A stretch of DNA of 47,516 bases from Avoscillospira sp045530865 (GCA_045530865.1 JAZSCX010000045.1:1-47516); one strand, 5' to 3'. Numbered from the stretch's first letter, positions 32,223-40,630 are shown. Made by a program: numbers and translations. Notes: generated from the letters alone by a model not told the origin.

Positions 32223-32482
32223 ACATTTTGGAAGAACTGTGGTACGGCAATATTGAGCCTGCTGAGTATGATATTTCTCCCAGCAAGGAATACAAAGAGC
32301 TGCTTCAGCTAATAAGCCGGAATGAAGATAAGCTGCTCGCTACTATGACAGATACACAGAAAGAACTGTTTGTAAAATACGCAGATTGTGTAAGGGAGCA
32401 TCAGGTCATGGCGGAGAATATGTTATTCCAAAACAGTTTCCGGCTGGGTGCAAGGATAATGTTAGAGGTTATGCGTGACTGA
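32219..32482 (+). CDS. DUF6809-like small protein (copy 2)
   Basis: An 87-residue helical acidic protein. It aligns end to end with the protein at 23278-23541: ELWYGNIEPAE against DLWNGNLAP, DTQKELFVKYADCVREH against EAQNKLFQRYIDCAEEY, and NSFRLGARIMLEVM against DGFSLGSRLTMEAL. The conserved Cys and the FxLGxRL motif near the end are shared. Here it is translationally coupled to TnpV rather than to an XRE gene. The function is unknown; two copies in two mobile-type contexts suggest a mobile-element accessory. Confidence 0.8.
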   Translation: MNILEELWYGNIEPAEYDISPSKEYKELLQLISRNEDKLLATMTDTQKELFVKYADCVREHQVMAENMLFQNSFRLGARIMLEVMRD

Positions 32483-32523
32483 CGACTATCTGCAGGCAGA
32501 AATTTGTATCAAATAATCCAACC

Positions 32524-32548
32524 GGGCCGCTCCGATTTCGGGGCGGCC
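32524..32548 (+). terminator. Weak hairpin after the TnpV-DUF6809 pair
   Basis: GGCCGCTCCGA and TCGGGGCGGCC pair (one G-T) around TT, but only a broken T run follows. It probably acts as a partial terminator. Confidence 0.45.
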
Positions 32549-32588
32549 TTGATTCTGAAGGAACAGTAGAAAAAACATAAAAGTGTGC

Positions 32589-32594
32589 TATAAT
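32589..32594 (+). promoter_or_regulatory. -10 box upstream of the methyltransferase gene
   Basis: TATAAT lies 32 bases before the chosen ATG; the -35 position carries no recognisable box. Confidence 0.4.
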
Positions 32595-32625
32595 TAATTA
32601 AACGCCAATGAATGGGGATTTTGTC

Positions 32626-33426
32626 ATGAATGATGATTTATTAGAAAAAGAATATATTGCCAATTGGACGCTTAACGCAAAACAGCACTTTGATGACGGT
32701 GACTATGGATGGTTGTGTGACATTATCCAACTATGTTTACCAGAAGGATCGTGTAAACGAATTCTGGAATTAGGTTGCGGTGCTGGATATTCAACGCTTG
32801 CTTTTCTTCTGCGTGATTACAGTGTTATTAGTGTTGATATAAATGACGAAGCCATTACGCATACCGATAATTTAATTAAAAAGCACAACTATACATCTGA
32901 AATCAAAACTATAGATGGCCCTGATTTTAGCCAAGCAGATGCACTCCTGTGGAAGAAAGACCTTGTTGAAGAATGGGGAATGATCTATGCATTGACTAAA
33001 CAACAGGAGAGTTTTAAGTCAATTGATCTGATCGTCCTGTGTAATCCAGGCGGCAATATATCAAGGGAATTAACACCACGGGAGAAAGATCTGTTAACGA
33101 GTGGTGGGTTTACTTGCGAGGAAATATGCAACAACATAGATAATGGTTGCATTGACCTTTTACATAAGTGGGCCGTAATATATGCGGCATGTGCGCTTTC
33201 TAAAGCAACTGGTATTCCGCTTCTAATTGTGGAAAGGGAAACAGAAGGAGAGGTTAATAGAACTCTCGCCCAGATAAGCAACGATACTGACATGGTAATT
33301 GTAAACGCATTTGCCAAGCCTATCAAAACTGCTCCTAATGGCGGAACTCTTCTATGGAACACGATGGATGCAACCGGTCAGCAATGCTGGGGAGCAGCGG
33401 TATACGTTCCTGTTGATTTACAATAG
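32626..33426 (+). CDS. Class I SAM-dependent methyltransferase of unknown target
   Basis: A 266-residue protein with a Rossmann methyltransferase core: motif I RILELGCGAGYSTLAF (45-60), the acidic end of beta-2 at Asp71 (ISVDIN), and a later DLIVLCNPGGN block. The C-terminal half lacks a recognition domain of the DNA methylase type, so a small-molecule, RNA or protein target is as likely as DNA. It is A+T-rich like the defence genes that face it across a terminator. The start MNDDLLEKEYIANW at 32626 has GGGGA eight bases upstream; the ATG at 32608 does not. It is cargo of the IME. Confidence 0.75.
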   Translation: MNDDLLEKEYIANWTLNAKQHFDDGDYGWLCDIIQLCLPEGSCKRILELGCGAGYSTLAFLLRDYSVISVDINDEAITHTDNLIKKHNYTSEIKTIDGPDFSQADALLWKKDLVEEWGMIYALTKQQESFKSIDLIVLCNPGGNISRELTPREKDLLTSGGFTCEEICNNIDNGCIDLLHKWAVIYAACALSKATGIPLLIVERETEGEVNRTLAQISNDTDMVIVNAFAKPIKTAPNGGTLLWNTMDATGQQCWGAAVYVPVDLQ

Positions 33427-33462
33427 CTTTTTCACCGTTTGTCCATTTTACTCAAGGAAGCT

Positions 33463-33500
33463 AAAACATCCGGAGGGCCGTAAGACCTTCCGGATGTTTT
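33463..33500. terminator. Bidirectional terminator between cargo and defence genes
   Basis: AAAACATCCGGA and TCCGGATGTTTT form a perfect 12-bp stem with a 14-base loop between the rightward methyltransferase and the leftward yhcG-like gene. Confidence 0.85.
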
Positions 33501-33549
33501 GTGTGATCGTTTTGGAAAACTAACAGGCCAAAAAGTTACCTTTATTTTC

Positions 33550-34602
33550 CTATATTTCATCTGGTTTTTCCTGGTTGTGCCACTTGTTCAAAACTGCTTC
33601 AACCTGAGCAATTAGCTGATCTTTATTAGGCATGTAGAGAATATATCGGGAAGCGAAAATGTTGTTGGAAAGGCCACCCAAAGCATATTCTGCCGTAATG
33701 CTATCTTTATCAGTACACAGGATAATGCCAATAGGAGGGTTATCGTCCGGGTCATTGACCTCGGCAGCATAATAATTTAGGTACATATTGATCTGCCCGG
33801 CGGCTTCCGGTGTCAGTTTGGTGGTCTTCAGCTCAATCAGCACATAAGCCCGGAGAATCTTGTTATAAAACACCATATCTACATAGTAGTGGGTGTTGTT
33901 CAGTGTTACCCGTTGCTGTGTGCCGACAAACATAAAACCACGACCAAGCTCCAACAGGAATTTTTCGATCTGCTGTACCAACGCACGCTCCAGATCACTT
34001 TCCATCATCGGTTTGTCTTCTGGCAACCCCAAGAACTCAAAGACATAGGGATCGCGGATAATATCCGCAGGTTGAGTAATCTCGTTGCCGCGCAGCGCCA
34101 ACATAAGCACCTGTTCCTTGCTGGCATTGCCACGAGAGAGCAACAGGCGTTCAAAGAGCGAGCTTTCAATTTGCCGCTTCAGTTCTCGAACAGACCAGCC
34201 AGAATTGACCGCTTCTTTCTCGTAAAAGCTACGCTTGTCTGCATCAGAGATAGACAGCAGCTCACAATAGTGCGACCAGCTCAATTTGCCAGACAGTGTC
34301 TGGCATTTCTCATAAGTCAGATAGAAGGTACGCATATTCTGCAAGTTGGATCTCGAAAAACCTTTTCCGAATTCTTCTGTAAGTGTACGAGACAATTCCT
34401 TTAAGGTTTGTTTCCCGTAGTCTGCTCTACTCGGATCGGATTGCTCATATTCACAAATAATCCGACCAATGTTCCAATACGTGTTGAGTAGTTCATTATT
34501 CACTTGCTGCGCAACATGATTGCGTGCAGTATCTAAAACGGATTTGATTTCCTGAATAATGGGAGTTAGTTCCGTCTTTGAGGTTAAGCTGCTATTTTCC
34601 AT
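33550..34602 (-). CDS. DUF1016/YhcG family PD-(D/E)XK nuclease
   Basis: A 350-residue protein. The N-terminal DUF1016_N helical domain (about 10-170) contains NELLNTYWNIGRIICEYEQ, GFSRSNLQNMRTFYLTY and LSWSHYCELL. The C-terminal nuclease has D242 (YYVDMVFYN), E257 and K259 (LIELKT) and Q270/Y274 (AGQINMYLNYY), so the active site looks complete. YhcG-type proteins are often found beside type I restriction genes and are taken as defence nucleases, but their role is not settled. AAGGAGGTG lies before ATG, 19 bases after the HEPN gene stop. It is last in the leftward cassette. Confidence 0.93.
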   Translation of the reverse strand: MENSSLTSKTELTPIIQEIKSVLDTARNHVAQQVNNELLNTYWNIGRIICEYEQSDPSRADYGKQTLKELSRTLTEEFGKGFSRSNLQNMRTFYLTYEKCQTLSGKLSWSHYCELLSISDADKRSFYEKEAVNSGWSVRELKRQIESSLFERLLLSRGNASKEQVLMLALRGNEITQPADIIRDPYVFEFLGLPEDKPMMESDLERALVQQIEKFLLELGRGFMFVGTQQRVTLNNTHYYVDMVFYNKILRAYVLIELKTTKLTPEAAGQINMYLNYYAAEVNDPDDNPPIGIILCTDKDSITAEYALGGLSNNIFASRYILYMPNKDQLIAQVEAVLNKWHNQEKPDEI

Positions 34603-34621
34603 GTATACACCTCCTTCAGAA

Positions 34622-35404
34622 TTATATGTAGCCCATTTCCTGACAATGGTCGGATACGGACTTCTTGAAATCTTTTAGCTTTGTCTGATACCCTCTGTGT
34701 GCAGTAATCAAACTGCTGACACTCATCTCATTACAAACCAGCAACTCATTAACAGAAAGCTTAAACGACTGGATCATTTGCTCAGAAATGACATCTTTGG
34801 GATTGTCGTATCCATCATATTCGCCTTGACAAAAACTCAGTAACACCTCAGAATACCACTTGCGGATTGGCTTATCCATGCATCTGTGAATGCACAACAT
34901 AGAAGTGAGAACGCTACTGGCTTTAGCATCAAAGCCATCTTCTGTCAATATTTCAAACTTTCCGGATGCGTGTGCCATTTCGTTTCTGGTATCAACCAGA
35001 TCACCAACAGCAGAAATTTGGGAGCGATCCAATTCAATGATTTTGAACAGTCTCGCAATATCCTTTTCTGGAATCAGACTATACGCAAATATTGAATCTG
35101 CATCTTCAATTTTCAAATCTCTTTCCCGTCCATTGTACGGGCGTGCAAATACGATGGCATCTTTGTAGCGATCCGGCTCAATTTGCCCTATTTTCCACGC
35201 CGTACAATAGATATAGGTCATATAATGAAGATGGAGACCAAAATAGGCAAACTGGTATTGCCCGTATTTGTAGTTTACTGCAATGAGATTGGTGATGTTT
35301 TGGATGTAATTGATTACGTCCTCTTCATCAGCGGGATCAATAGGAAGGTAGTTTAATATTTCTTGCAGGTATGGTACCTCGGTATAATCAACTACATCTG
35401 ACAC
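34622..35404 (-). CDS. HEPN-like protein in the restriction cassette
   Basis: A 260-residue, largely helical protein that starts with GTG two bases after the hsdS stop. DTRNEMAHASGKF contains R140-N-E-M-A-H145, the Rx4H motif of HEPN ribonucleases, set within a helix-rich segment as in that superfamily. I do not recognise a named family. HEPN proteins cut RNA when released by a partner, often causing growth arrest on infection or when DNA modification fails. Its place between hsdS and yhcG suggests it may guard or enhance the restriction system; that is inference. The rest, including the C-terminus (SVSSLITAHRGYQTKLKDF), has no motif I can name. Confidence 0.6.
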   Translation of the reverse strand: MSDVVDYTEVPYLQEILNYLPIDPADEEDVINYIQNITNLIAVNYKYGQYQFAYFGLHLHYMTYIYCTAWKIGQIEPDRYKDAIVFARPYNGRERDLKIEDADSIFAYSLIPEKDIARLFKIIELDRSQISAVGDLVDTRNEMAHASGKFEILTEDGFDAKASSVLTSMLCIHRCMDKPIRKWYSEVLLSFCQGEYDGYDNPKDVISEQMIQSFKLSVNELLVCNEMSVSSLITAHRGYQTKLKDFKKSVSDHCQEMGYI

Positions 35405-35406
35405 TA

Positions 35407-36579
35407 TTATTCACCCCACAGTTCATGTATTCTACTGTGCATTTTTTTAGTAAAAACCTCTACCATTTCCTTGGCCGGGGCAACAAGGGCACGCTCTTTT
35501 TCAAATTGCTCAATTATTCTCCTTTGATCTTCAATGGGAGGGATAGGCAGGTTGATCAATTTTATTGCATTGGCATTGAACTGTGGTTGACCGGCTCCGG
35601 TAGCCAGATTGCGAGCTTGATCCCAATAGTAGTCACTTTGAGAAAAATAGAAGTAATACTTAGGGAGAACACTTTCATCCAGCGTGAGTCGAATCAAGTA
35701 AGAAGCAAATACAGCAGGGTCCTTACGATCATAATACAATGTTTTTCCGTAAGTGGCACCAATCCTTGCAACAAGCAAATCGCCTTCTTTAAGGAGGTAT
35801 TTTGTGTTTCGCTCGTCGAGAGTGATATATTTTACTTCATCGTCCGAAAGCATTCCAGAAGAATCAATGTCTGTTATTCTCACATACCTTGTATCTCCTA
35901 CATCGGATGCAGTATCAGTATAACCGTATTCAAAAGCACAGATGTCACCAAGTTGTTTGGTTTCCCATGTGGAATCCAGTTTGAATACCGGAACATAGTT
36001 GGCGATGATGCTTTGTGCGTTACTGATAATCATGCGATATTTATCAAGTTCAGCAACAAATTTACGCTGGTATTCAATTGGCGGAAGCGGAATCTCGATA
36101 GAACAAAAATTCTCTTTAGAGATTTCTTTGAATGTTGCCCCACTTGCAAGCGCAAGCATATCCTCTTTTTTTGCCGTTAACGCATATGCCAAATATTCCG
36201 GCAAAATAACAGTGGGATCTTTTATAACGACATTCTTAAATCCTTGATTAGTTGCTAATTGCGTTCTTGCAATTCCAACACGACCAATGGTTGCACGGGT
36301 TGATACTACAACGGTATTTACGGGTAATAATTTCGCATTTGAATTATTAAGGCCGCTTTCAGAAATCTTTCTTTCCGATTGATATATCTCTGTTACAAGG
36401 TCATCTGCCGGAAGATCTGCAAGAGTAATCCAATTGGTATCTCCGTTCCAATATTCAGGTTTACTACTACTTGGTGTACCACCGGAATATATAGTAAAGA
36501 GGTTCTCGTCGCCTAAGCTTACAAGAGGAAATGTAGTTGTTGCTGTTTTGGCAATACGGTATCTACTTCCAACAAGAAT
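35407..36579 (-). pseudogene. hsdS: Specificity (S) domain of the R-M system, cut off from the methyltransferase by a stop codon
   Basis: A 391-codon HsdS-like region. TRD1 begins FPLVSLGDENLFTIYSGGTP, then a conserved spacer helix (IPLPPIEYQRKFVAELDKYR). TRD2 begins WETKQLGDICAFEYGYTD, and a second spacer ends the protein (IPPIEDQRRIIEQFEKERALV). The frame is open right up to the TAA that ends the methyltransferase (36580-36582) and is in the same frame. No ATG, GTG or TTG occurs before 36204, which lies after TRD1. The first codons read ILVGSRYRI, like the linker of fused M-S enzymes. Unless TAA is read through or ATT is used as a start, only a TRD2 fragment could be made. Confidence 0.85.
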
Positions 36580-38328
36580 TTACGAATTCTGGCGTACTTT
36601 ATCAAGTGGGATTACTTCAAATCCCACTCTCATCATATCAGATGCTTGATCTGCATCTAATTTTCTATACTCCTCATATCTTGTCAAATCGCTGGGAGTG
36701 TCAAGCTTGCGGCGATGATTGTCAAGTGTGTATCCATCGCTTTTGACATCAAAATACCAAAAATCCTTCTTCTTTTCAGATGTCTTAATCTTCTTATTTA
36801 CCTTGGTCGCGTAAATAATATCGGTTTTTACGCCGGTATAGGGAAGAAAAACACCTTGCGGCAGAGAAATAATGCTTTGGAGCTGGCAGTGATCCAGTAA
36901 ATACTCACGAGTTTTCGCAAGATCCTTGCGGAACAAGAACCCTTCCGGAACAACGAGTGCCATACGTCCATTTTCGGCAGCACTATTGATTGCCTTCATA
37001 CAATGCTGTACACAGATGCTATCGCCATTTGTGCTTGGAAGATCATAAAGATTTCCGTGTTTCGTTTTCTGTGAATACGGCATATTTGCGAGGACAATGT
37101 CAAATCCTTTGTGGTGCAAAACACCGTTCTCATCTGTATAGGTTTCAGTTCCATCAATAGGATTTGCCAAACTGTCAAGCATTTGGATATTGCTATGTCC
37201 GTCACCGGCCAGGATCATATTCATTTTAGTAATACGGGCTGTATTGGTGATCTCGTTTCCGTATACAGTGGACTCCCGCAAGGTTTTCATATTAGCCTCG
37301 GTTCGGGCCATATTGTTATGGATATATCGGAAACTCTCAATAAGGAAACCGCCGGTGCCGTAGAACGGGTCATAAATTTTCTCGCCAATCTGCGGATTTA
37401 CCAAGCGAACCATTGTCTTGACGATATGACGAGGAGTAAAATATTCGCCAAGATCATTTTTGGTAGAAGTCGATGCCTTCAAGAAGTACTCGAATGCATC
37501 ACCCTTTACATCACTATCAACATCGGTCAAGGTCAGAGGATCAAGCTTATCCATGATTTCCTTCAAGATGCTTGCATCCCTTATCTGCAACGGGGTAAAA
37601 ATATCGGTATTATAAAGTGCGTTCAGCTTGTCATATACGGTTTTGTTTATATACTCAATACGAGTAGAGGAAGGGATCTGCTTGATGCTATCCCAACTGC
37701 AAGCAATATCAAATTTAGTTGGAATACCACTTTCTCGCTTAATCTGTTCGCTTTCACTGATAAGCTTCAAGAACAGAATGTTTGCAAATTCACCGAATCT
37801 CTCAATACCGGCACGCAGGCCTTCTCCACGAAGCATATTGTTTGCTTCGTCAAAAATCCGGATAAGCTCTTTACGGTCATACTGAACTTTAGGGCTTACG
37901 GTATTTACTTCATAGGATGTCAAATAACGCAAAGCAAGTGCTTCGCGGATAAATTCGTCTACTTCTTCTCCGTTAAGAATGGGAGGCCTATTTGCGACAG
38001 TATGAAATGCTTTGCAAAAAATACCATCAGTAGCGAATACGAGAGGTGCTTCAATAGCTTTTGCATACTGGATACCTTGCTCCAGTGCTGCATCAAGCCG
38101 GACACCTTTCTTTTTGGCTTCAATAACGATCAAAGGCTTGTCGCTATCCTTCGAGTACAAAACATAGTCAGGGCGCTTTCCGCCGAGCTTCTTTTTCTCT
38201 GCTTCAGAACGAGGCTGCTCATAATAGACATTCTGATCTTTACCGCTTAATTTCCAACCAAGATTTTCAAGACTGCGGTCAATGAGAACACGAGTCTCAG
38301 CCTCTAACGGCATCGTATTGGGGTTCAT
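36580..38328 (-). CDS. Restriction nuclease-N6-adenine methyltransferase (HsdM with N-terminal nuclease domain)
   Basis: A 582-residue protein. Residues about 10-110 form an HsdR_N-like nuclease domain: D54 in KRPDYVLY and E70/K72 in PLIVIEAKKKG make a PD-ExK site. A helical HsdM_N region follows. The methylase core has DPFYGTGGFLIESF (motif I) and VLANMPYSQKT (motif IV, NMPY instead of NPPY), then PSTNGDSICVQHCMKAI. The C-terminus IPLDKVRQNS runs into a TAA directly before an S domain in frame. With that domain it would be an R-M-S protein of about 974 residues, resembling type IIG enzymes. No separate HsdR is in the window. AAGGAGG precedes ATG, which overlaps the HTH stop. Confidence 0.9.
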   Translation of the reverse strand: MNPNTMPLEAETRVLIDRSLENLGWKLSGKDQNVYYEQPRSEAEKKKLGGKRPDYVLYSKDSDKPLIVIEAKKKGVRLDAALEQGIQYAKAIEAPLVFATDGIFCKAFHTVANRPPILNGEEVDEFIREALALRYLTSYEVNTVSPKVQYDRKELIRIFDEANNMLRGEGLRAGIERFGEFANILFLKLISESEQIKRESGIPTKFDIACSWDSIKQIPSSTRIEYINKTVYDKLNALYNTDIFTPLQIRDASILKEIMDKLDPLTLTDVDSDVKGDAFEYFLKASTSTKNDLGEYFTPRHIVKTMVRLVNPQIGEKIYDPFYGTGGFLIESFRYIHNNMARTEANMKTLRESTVYGNEITNTARITKMNMILAGDGHSNIQMLDSLANPIDGTETYTDENGVLHHKGFDIVLANMPYSQKTKHGNLYDLPSTNGDSICVQHCMKAINSAAENGRMALVVPEGFLFRKDLAKTREYLLDHCQLQSIISLPQGVFLPYTGVKTDIIYATKVNKKIKTSEKKKDFWYFDVKSDGYTLDNHRRKLDTPSDLTRYEEYRKLDADQASDMMRVGFEVIPLDKVRQNS

Positions 38329-38594
38329 ACAGCCACCTCCTTACTCTGTATATTTCGTAGCTCACGGGTTGCATTTTCTGTTAATGCGTATTTGCCACGA
38401 GTGTTCACCTGTGTCACATAGCCTTTTTGGATAAGCTCACGGATAATAGAATTGACTTTCGATTTTGTAAAACCTAACATATCCGCAATTTCCTGCTGCG
38501 ATAGCTTGATTACAGTTTCATTGTTGACAATAATCTGCCGTTGAGCCATACAATCAAGCACTCTGTATCTATCATTCATAAAGAAATCAGACAT
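38325..38594 (-). CDS. Winged-helix transcriptional regulator of the defence cassette
   Basis: An 89-residue DNA-binding protein. VIKLSQQEIADMLGFTKSKVNSIIRELIQKGYVTQ is a helix-turn-helix followed by a wing (NTRGKYALTENATREL). The fold is Crp-C/MarR-like. The start at 38594 (MSDFFMNDRYRVL) has GGAGGTG seven bases upstream. The gene is first in the cassette, its stop overlaps the methyltransferase start (ATGA), and a large palindrome covers its own promoter, so it is probably an autorepressor that delays or limits expression of the toxic genes after transfer, as C proteins do in other R-M systems. Confidence 0.85.
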   Translation of the reverse strand: MSDFFMNDRYRVLDCMAQRQIIVNNETVIKLSQQEIADMLGFTKSKVNSIIRELIQKGYVTQVNTRGKYALTENATRELRNIQSKEVAV

Positions 38595-38606
38595 AGGGGC
38601 ACACCT

Positions 38607-38656
38607 CCGAACCATTATGGTAAGAATATCTTACCATAATGGTTCGGAATCGTCAA
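38607..38656 (-). promoter_or_regulatory. Promoter and 19-bp-arm palindromic operator of the defence cassette
   Basis: Perfect 19-base arms (38607-38625 and 38629-38647, each containing CCATTATGGTAAGA or its complement) flank ATA. The minus-strand promoter TTGACG (38651-38656) to TAAGAT (38628-38633), 17 apart, is overlapped by the palindrome at its spacer and -10. The left arm ends at the ribosome site (CGGAGGTG), so in RNA it could also mask that site. Confidence 0.88.
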
Positions 38657-38720
38657 CATTATGGATGCCGTTCGAGGCGAATAGTTGTATAAAATATGAA
38701 CAAATTATGGTTGGAGGTTA

Positions 38721-39008
38721 TCATAGATTGTTTATGCCGTGTTCCTTTGCTTTTATACTCGCTGCCTTCCGACGCTCTTGGGAGTAGGGCGTTGTCAGCC
38801 GGATGCTGATTCTGCTTTTATCGATCTCGAAGCGCAGGCCGCCGTGCTCGTCATCGTCGGTCTGCTGGCACAGTTCCGGGAATTTGGCTGCGTATTTAAG
38901 TAGACGCTTTTCCAGCTTGGTATCATGGGTGTAGACCTCTGCGGTGGGGTCTTTGGCGTTGTAATAAACTTCCGTGACTTTCTGCTTCTTGGTAAGTCCT
39001 GTTCTCAT
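38721..39008 (-). CDS. Small conserved protein of mobilizable elements
   Basis: A 95-residue protein (MRTGLTKKQKVTEVYYNAKD... to ...AKEHGINNL). AGGAGG lies seven bases before the ATG at 39008; the frames running further upstream are not supported. The look of it (KLEKRLLKYAAKFPELCQ, GGLRFEIDKSRISIRLTTPYSQERRKAA) is familiar from proteins encoded beside MobA/MobL relaxases in Clostridia, but I know no function. It follows the relaxase gene in the same direction after about 210 non-coding bases, which hold a small hairpin (CAGCGGAA/TTCCGCTG, about 39175-39195) and G+C-poor filler. Confidence 0.7.
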   Translation of the reverse strand: MRTGLTKKQKVTEVYYNAKDPTAEVYTHDTKLEKRLLKYAAKFPELCQQTDDDEHGGLRFEIDKSRISIRLTTPYSQERRKAASIKAKEHGINNL

Positions 39009-39220
39009 GGAAAATCCTCCTTTTTTTGTGAATTTTTCTCGGCTCTTGAACCGGGAAAATGACCGCATTTTCCACTGGGATTGCCTTGGATGATGTCCGC
39101 ATCGTTTGGATTTCTCCCATCGGATTTTTAGTGTTTTTTCCGGCTCTTGAATGAATATCAGTATGTAAGCACCACCAGCGGAAATCCTTCCGCTGAGCGG
39201 TGTGTTTTTTGTTGTCAAAG

Positions 39221-40630
39221 TTACCGTTCGTGATCCTGGTTTCTGTTTCGGTTTTCCTTTCGGCCTTCCTCTTGGAGCCTGCGAAGCTGTTCCCGGACAC
39301 TTTGCTTCTCGGGCGGCTTTTCTGCGGGCTGCTTCTTTTTCTGTACCATCCGTTCCCACTGGACAAGATCTCGGTTGTACTGGCTGACGATCTTTTCTGC
39401 CTTTCGGTAGGTGGCCGTGAATGCCTGCATATCGGGGTATCCGTCCTCTTCCAAAATGGTGGGCAGTGCGTCCAGTCGTTGCCGGATCTCCTGTTCCAGC
39501 TTCTGAATCTGGGCTTCCACCGCCTTGCGCTCCTTGCCTTTGAAGATACCTTTGATATCCGCAAGCTGCGCCTGCAGCTTAGGCAATTCCACATCCTGCA
39601 AGGTACGGATCGCTTTCGCTTCTGCCTGGGCCTTTGCCATCAGCTGCTGCATTTTGCGGAACTCCGCTATGTCCATATTCAGCACCGGTTTGGACGGAAG
39701 CTGCGTACTGCGGATCATGCCTTGCAGCAGTTCCTTTGCCCTGCGGACGATCTTTCGGAACAGTTCCGGCAGCCACCCATGCTTTGTCACGGAGTCTGCG
39801 GCCTTGTTCTGGATCTCCTCGTTTTTCAGTTCGATGATGGTTTCTTCCGCAATACCGGACAGTAATGCCATATCCGCTGTGCGGTTCCATTCCTGCCTTG
39901 CGGCGTTGTCCGCTTCGATCTCCGCCGCCTTAGGATTGTTCTTGCCGATCTTCTTGGTGGCAAGATACACACCGTTGGGATTAAACACCCGGAGGTGCTG
40001 GGCCGGATCGGAGATATGCCGGTTGATCAAATCGGTATAGGTTTCTTTCAAATTGTGTAAAAAGCCTTTGTCCTTAAACCGTTCATCCTTGGGGGTGAAC
40101 ATATGCTGTTCGTAGACTTCGCCTTTCTTGATGACCGTGCATCCCGGTCTGATTTTCCCGTCCTCTCCGGTAATTTCTTTCTTGGTGCGTACTCGCTTGC
40201 CGGTTTCGTCATAGAACACGCTGCGGCTGGCGATTTTGATATCCGGCTCCGGGAGCAAAGCTCTCTCGCTGAATATCAGATGTATGTGGTAGTTGGTCTT
40301 GCGTTTGTTGTGGTGAAGTGCGCTGACGCATTCTACACCGAACCGCTTGTGAAATTCCTCTGTAAATTCCTTTAAGACCTCTTGGGGGTCATAGGTGGTG
40401 TACACCTCCGGCAGAGCAATGATCAGCTCTCTTGCTTCAATGCACTTGCCCTCTGTGCCGAAGCGTCGGAACTCCTGCTGACTTTCAAAGGCAAGGTTTT
40501 TCCAGAACTCAGCATCTGCGGTTTGGTAGGTTGCGTATAGGTTTTCCTGCCTGTCGGGGCTGGAAATATAGTCGATTCTTCCCTTAACATTCGGCAGCTT
40601 TGACATTCGGATAAAGCTGTGCCGTGCCAT
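39221..40630 (-). CDS. MobA/MobL family relaxase
   Basis: A 469-residue conjugative relaxase that nicks oriT and leads the strand into a recipient. The N-terminal part has IDYISSPDRQENLYATY (candidate Tyr nucleophiles at 21 and 32) and the metal-binding HUH motif in HHNKRKTNYHIHLIFSER (H115 and H117, with H106/H107 before). A long charged coiled-coil-rich C-terminus (about 330-469) replaces a helicase or primase domain. GGGAGATG lies before ATG. The likely oriT is just upstream. With no coupling protein or secretion genes near, it must use a helper system. Confidence 0.93.
   Translation of the reverse strand: MARHSFIRMSKLPNVKGRIDYISSPDRQENLYATYQTADAEFWKNLAFESQQEFRRFGTEGKCIEARELIIALPEVYTTYDPQEVLKEFTEEFHKRFGVECVSALHHNKRKTNYHIHLIFSERALLPEPDIKIASRSVFYDETGKRVRTKKEITGEDGKIRPGCTVIKKGEVYEQHMFTPKDERFKDKGFLHNLKETYTDLINRHISDPAQHLRVFNPNGVYLATKKIGKNNPKAAEIEADNAARQEWNRTADMALLSGIAEETIIELKNEEIQNKAADSVTKHGWLPELFRKIVRRAKELLQGMIRSTQLPSKPVLNMDIAEFRKMQQLMAKAQAEAKAIRTLQDVELPKLQAQLADIKGIFKGKERKAVEAQIQKLEQEIRQRLDALPTILEEDGYPDMQAFTATYRKAEKIVSQYNRDLVQWERMVQKKKQPAEKPPEKQSVREQLRRLQEEGRKENRNRNQDHER

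Noticed and set aside
38721..39359. 212-codon frame including the small IME protein
   Set aside because: The first 117 codons look like out-of-frame relaxase sequence; the ribosome site before 39008 marks the true start.
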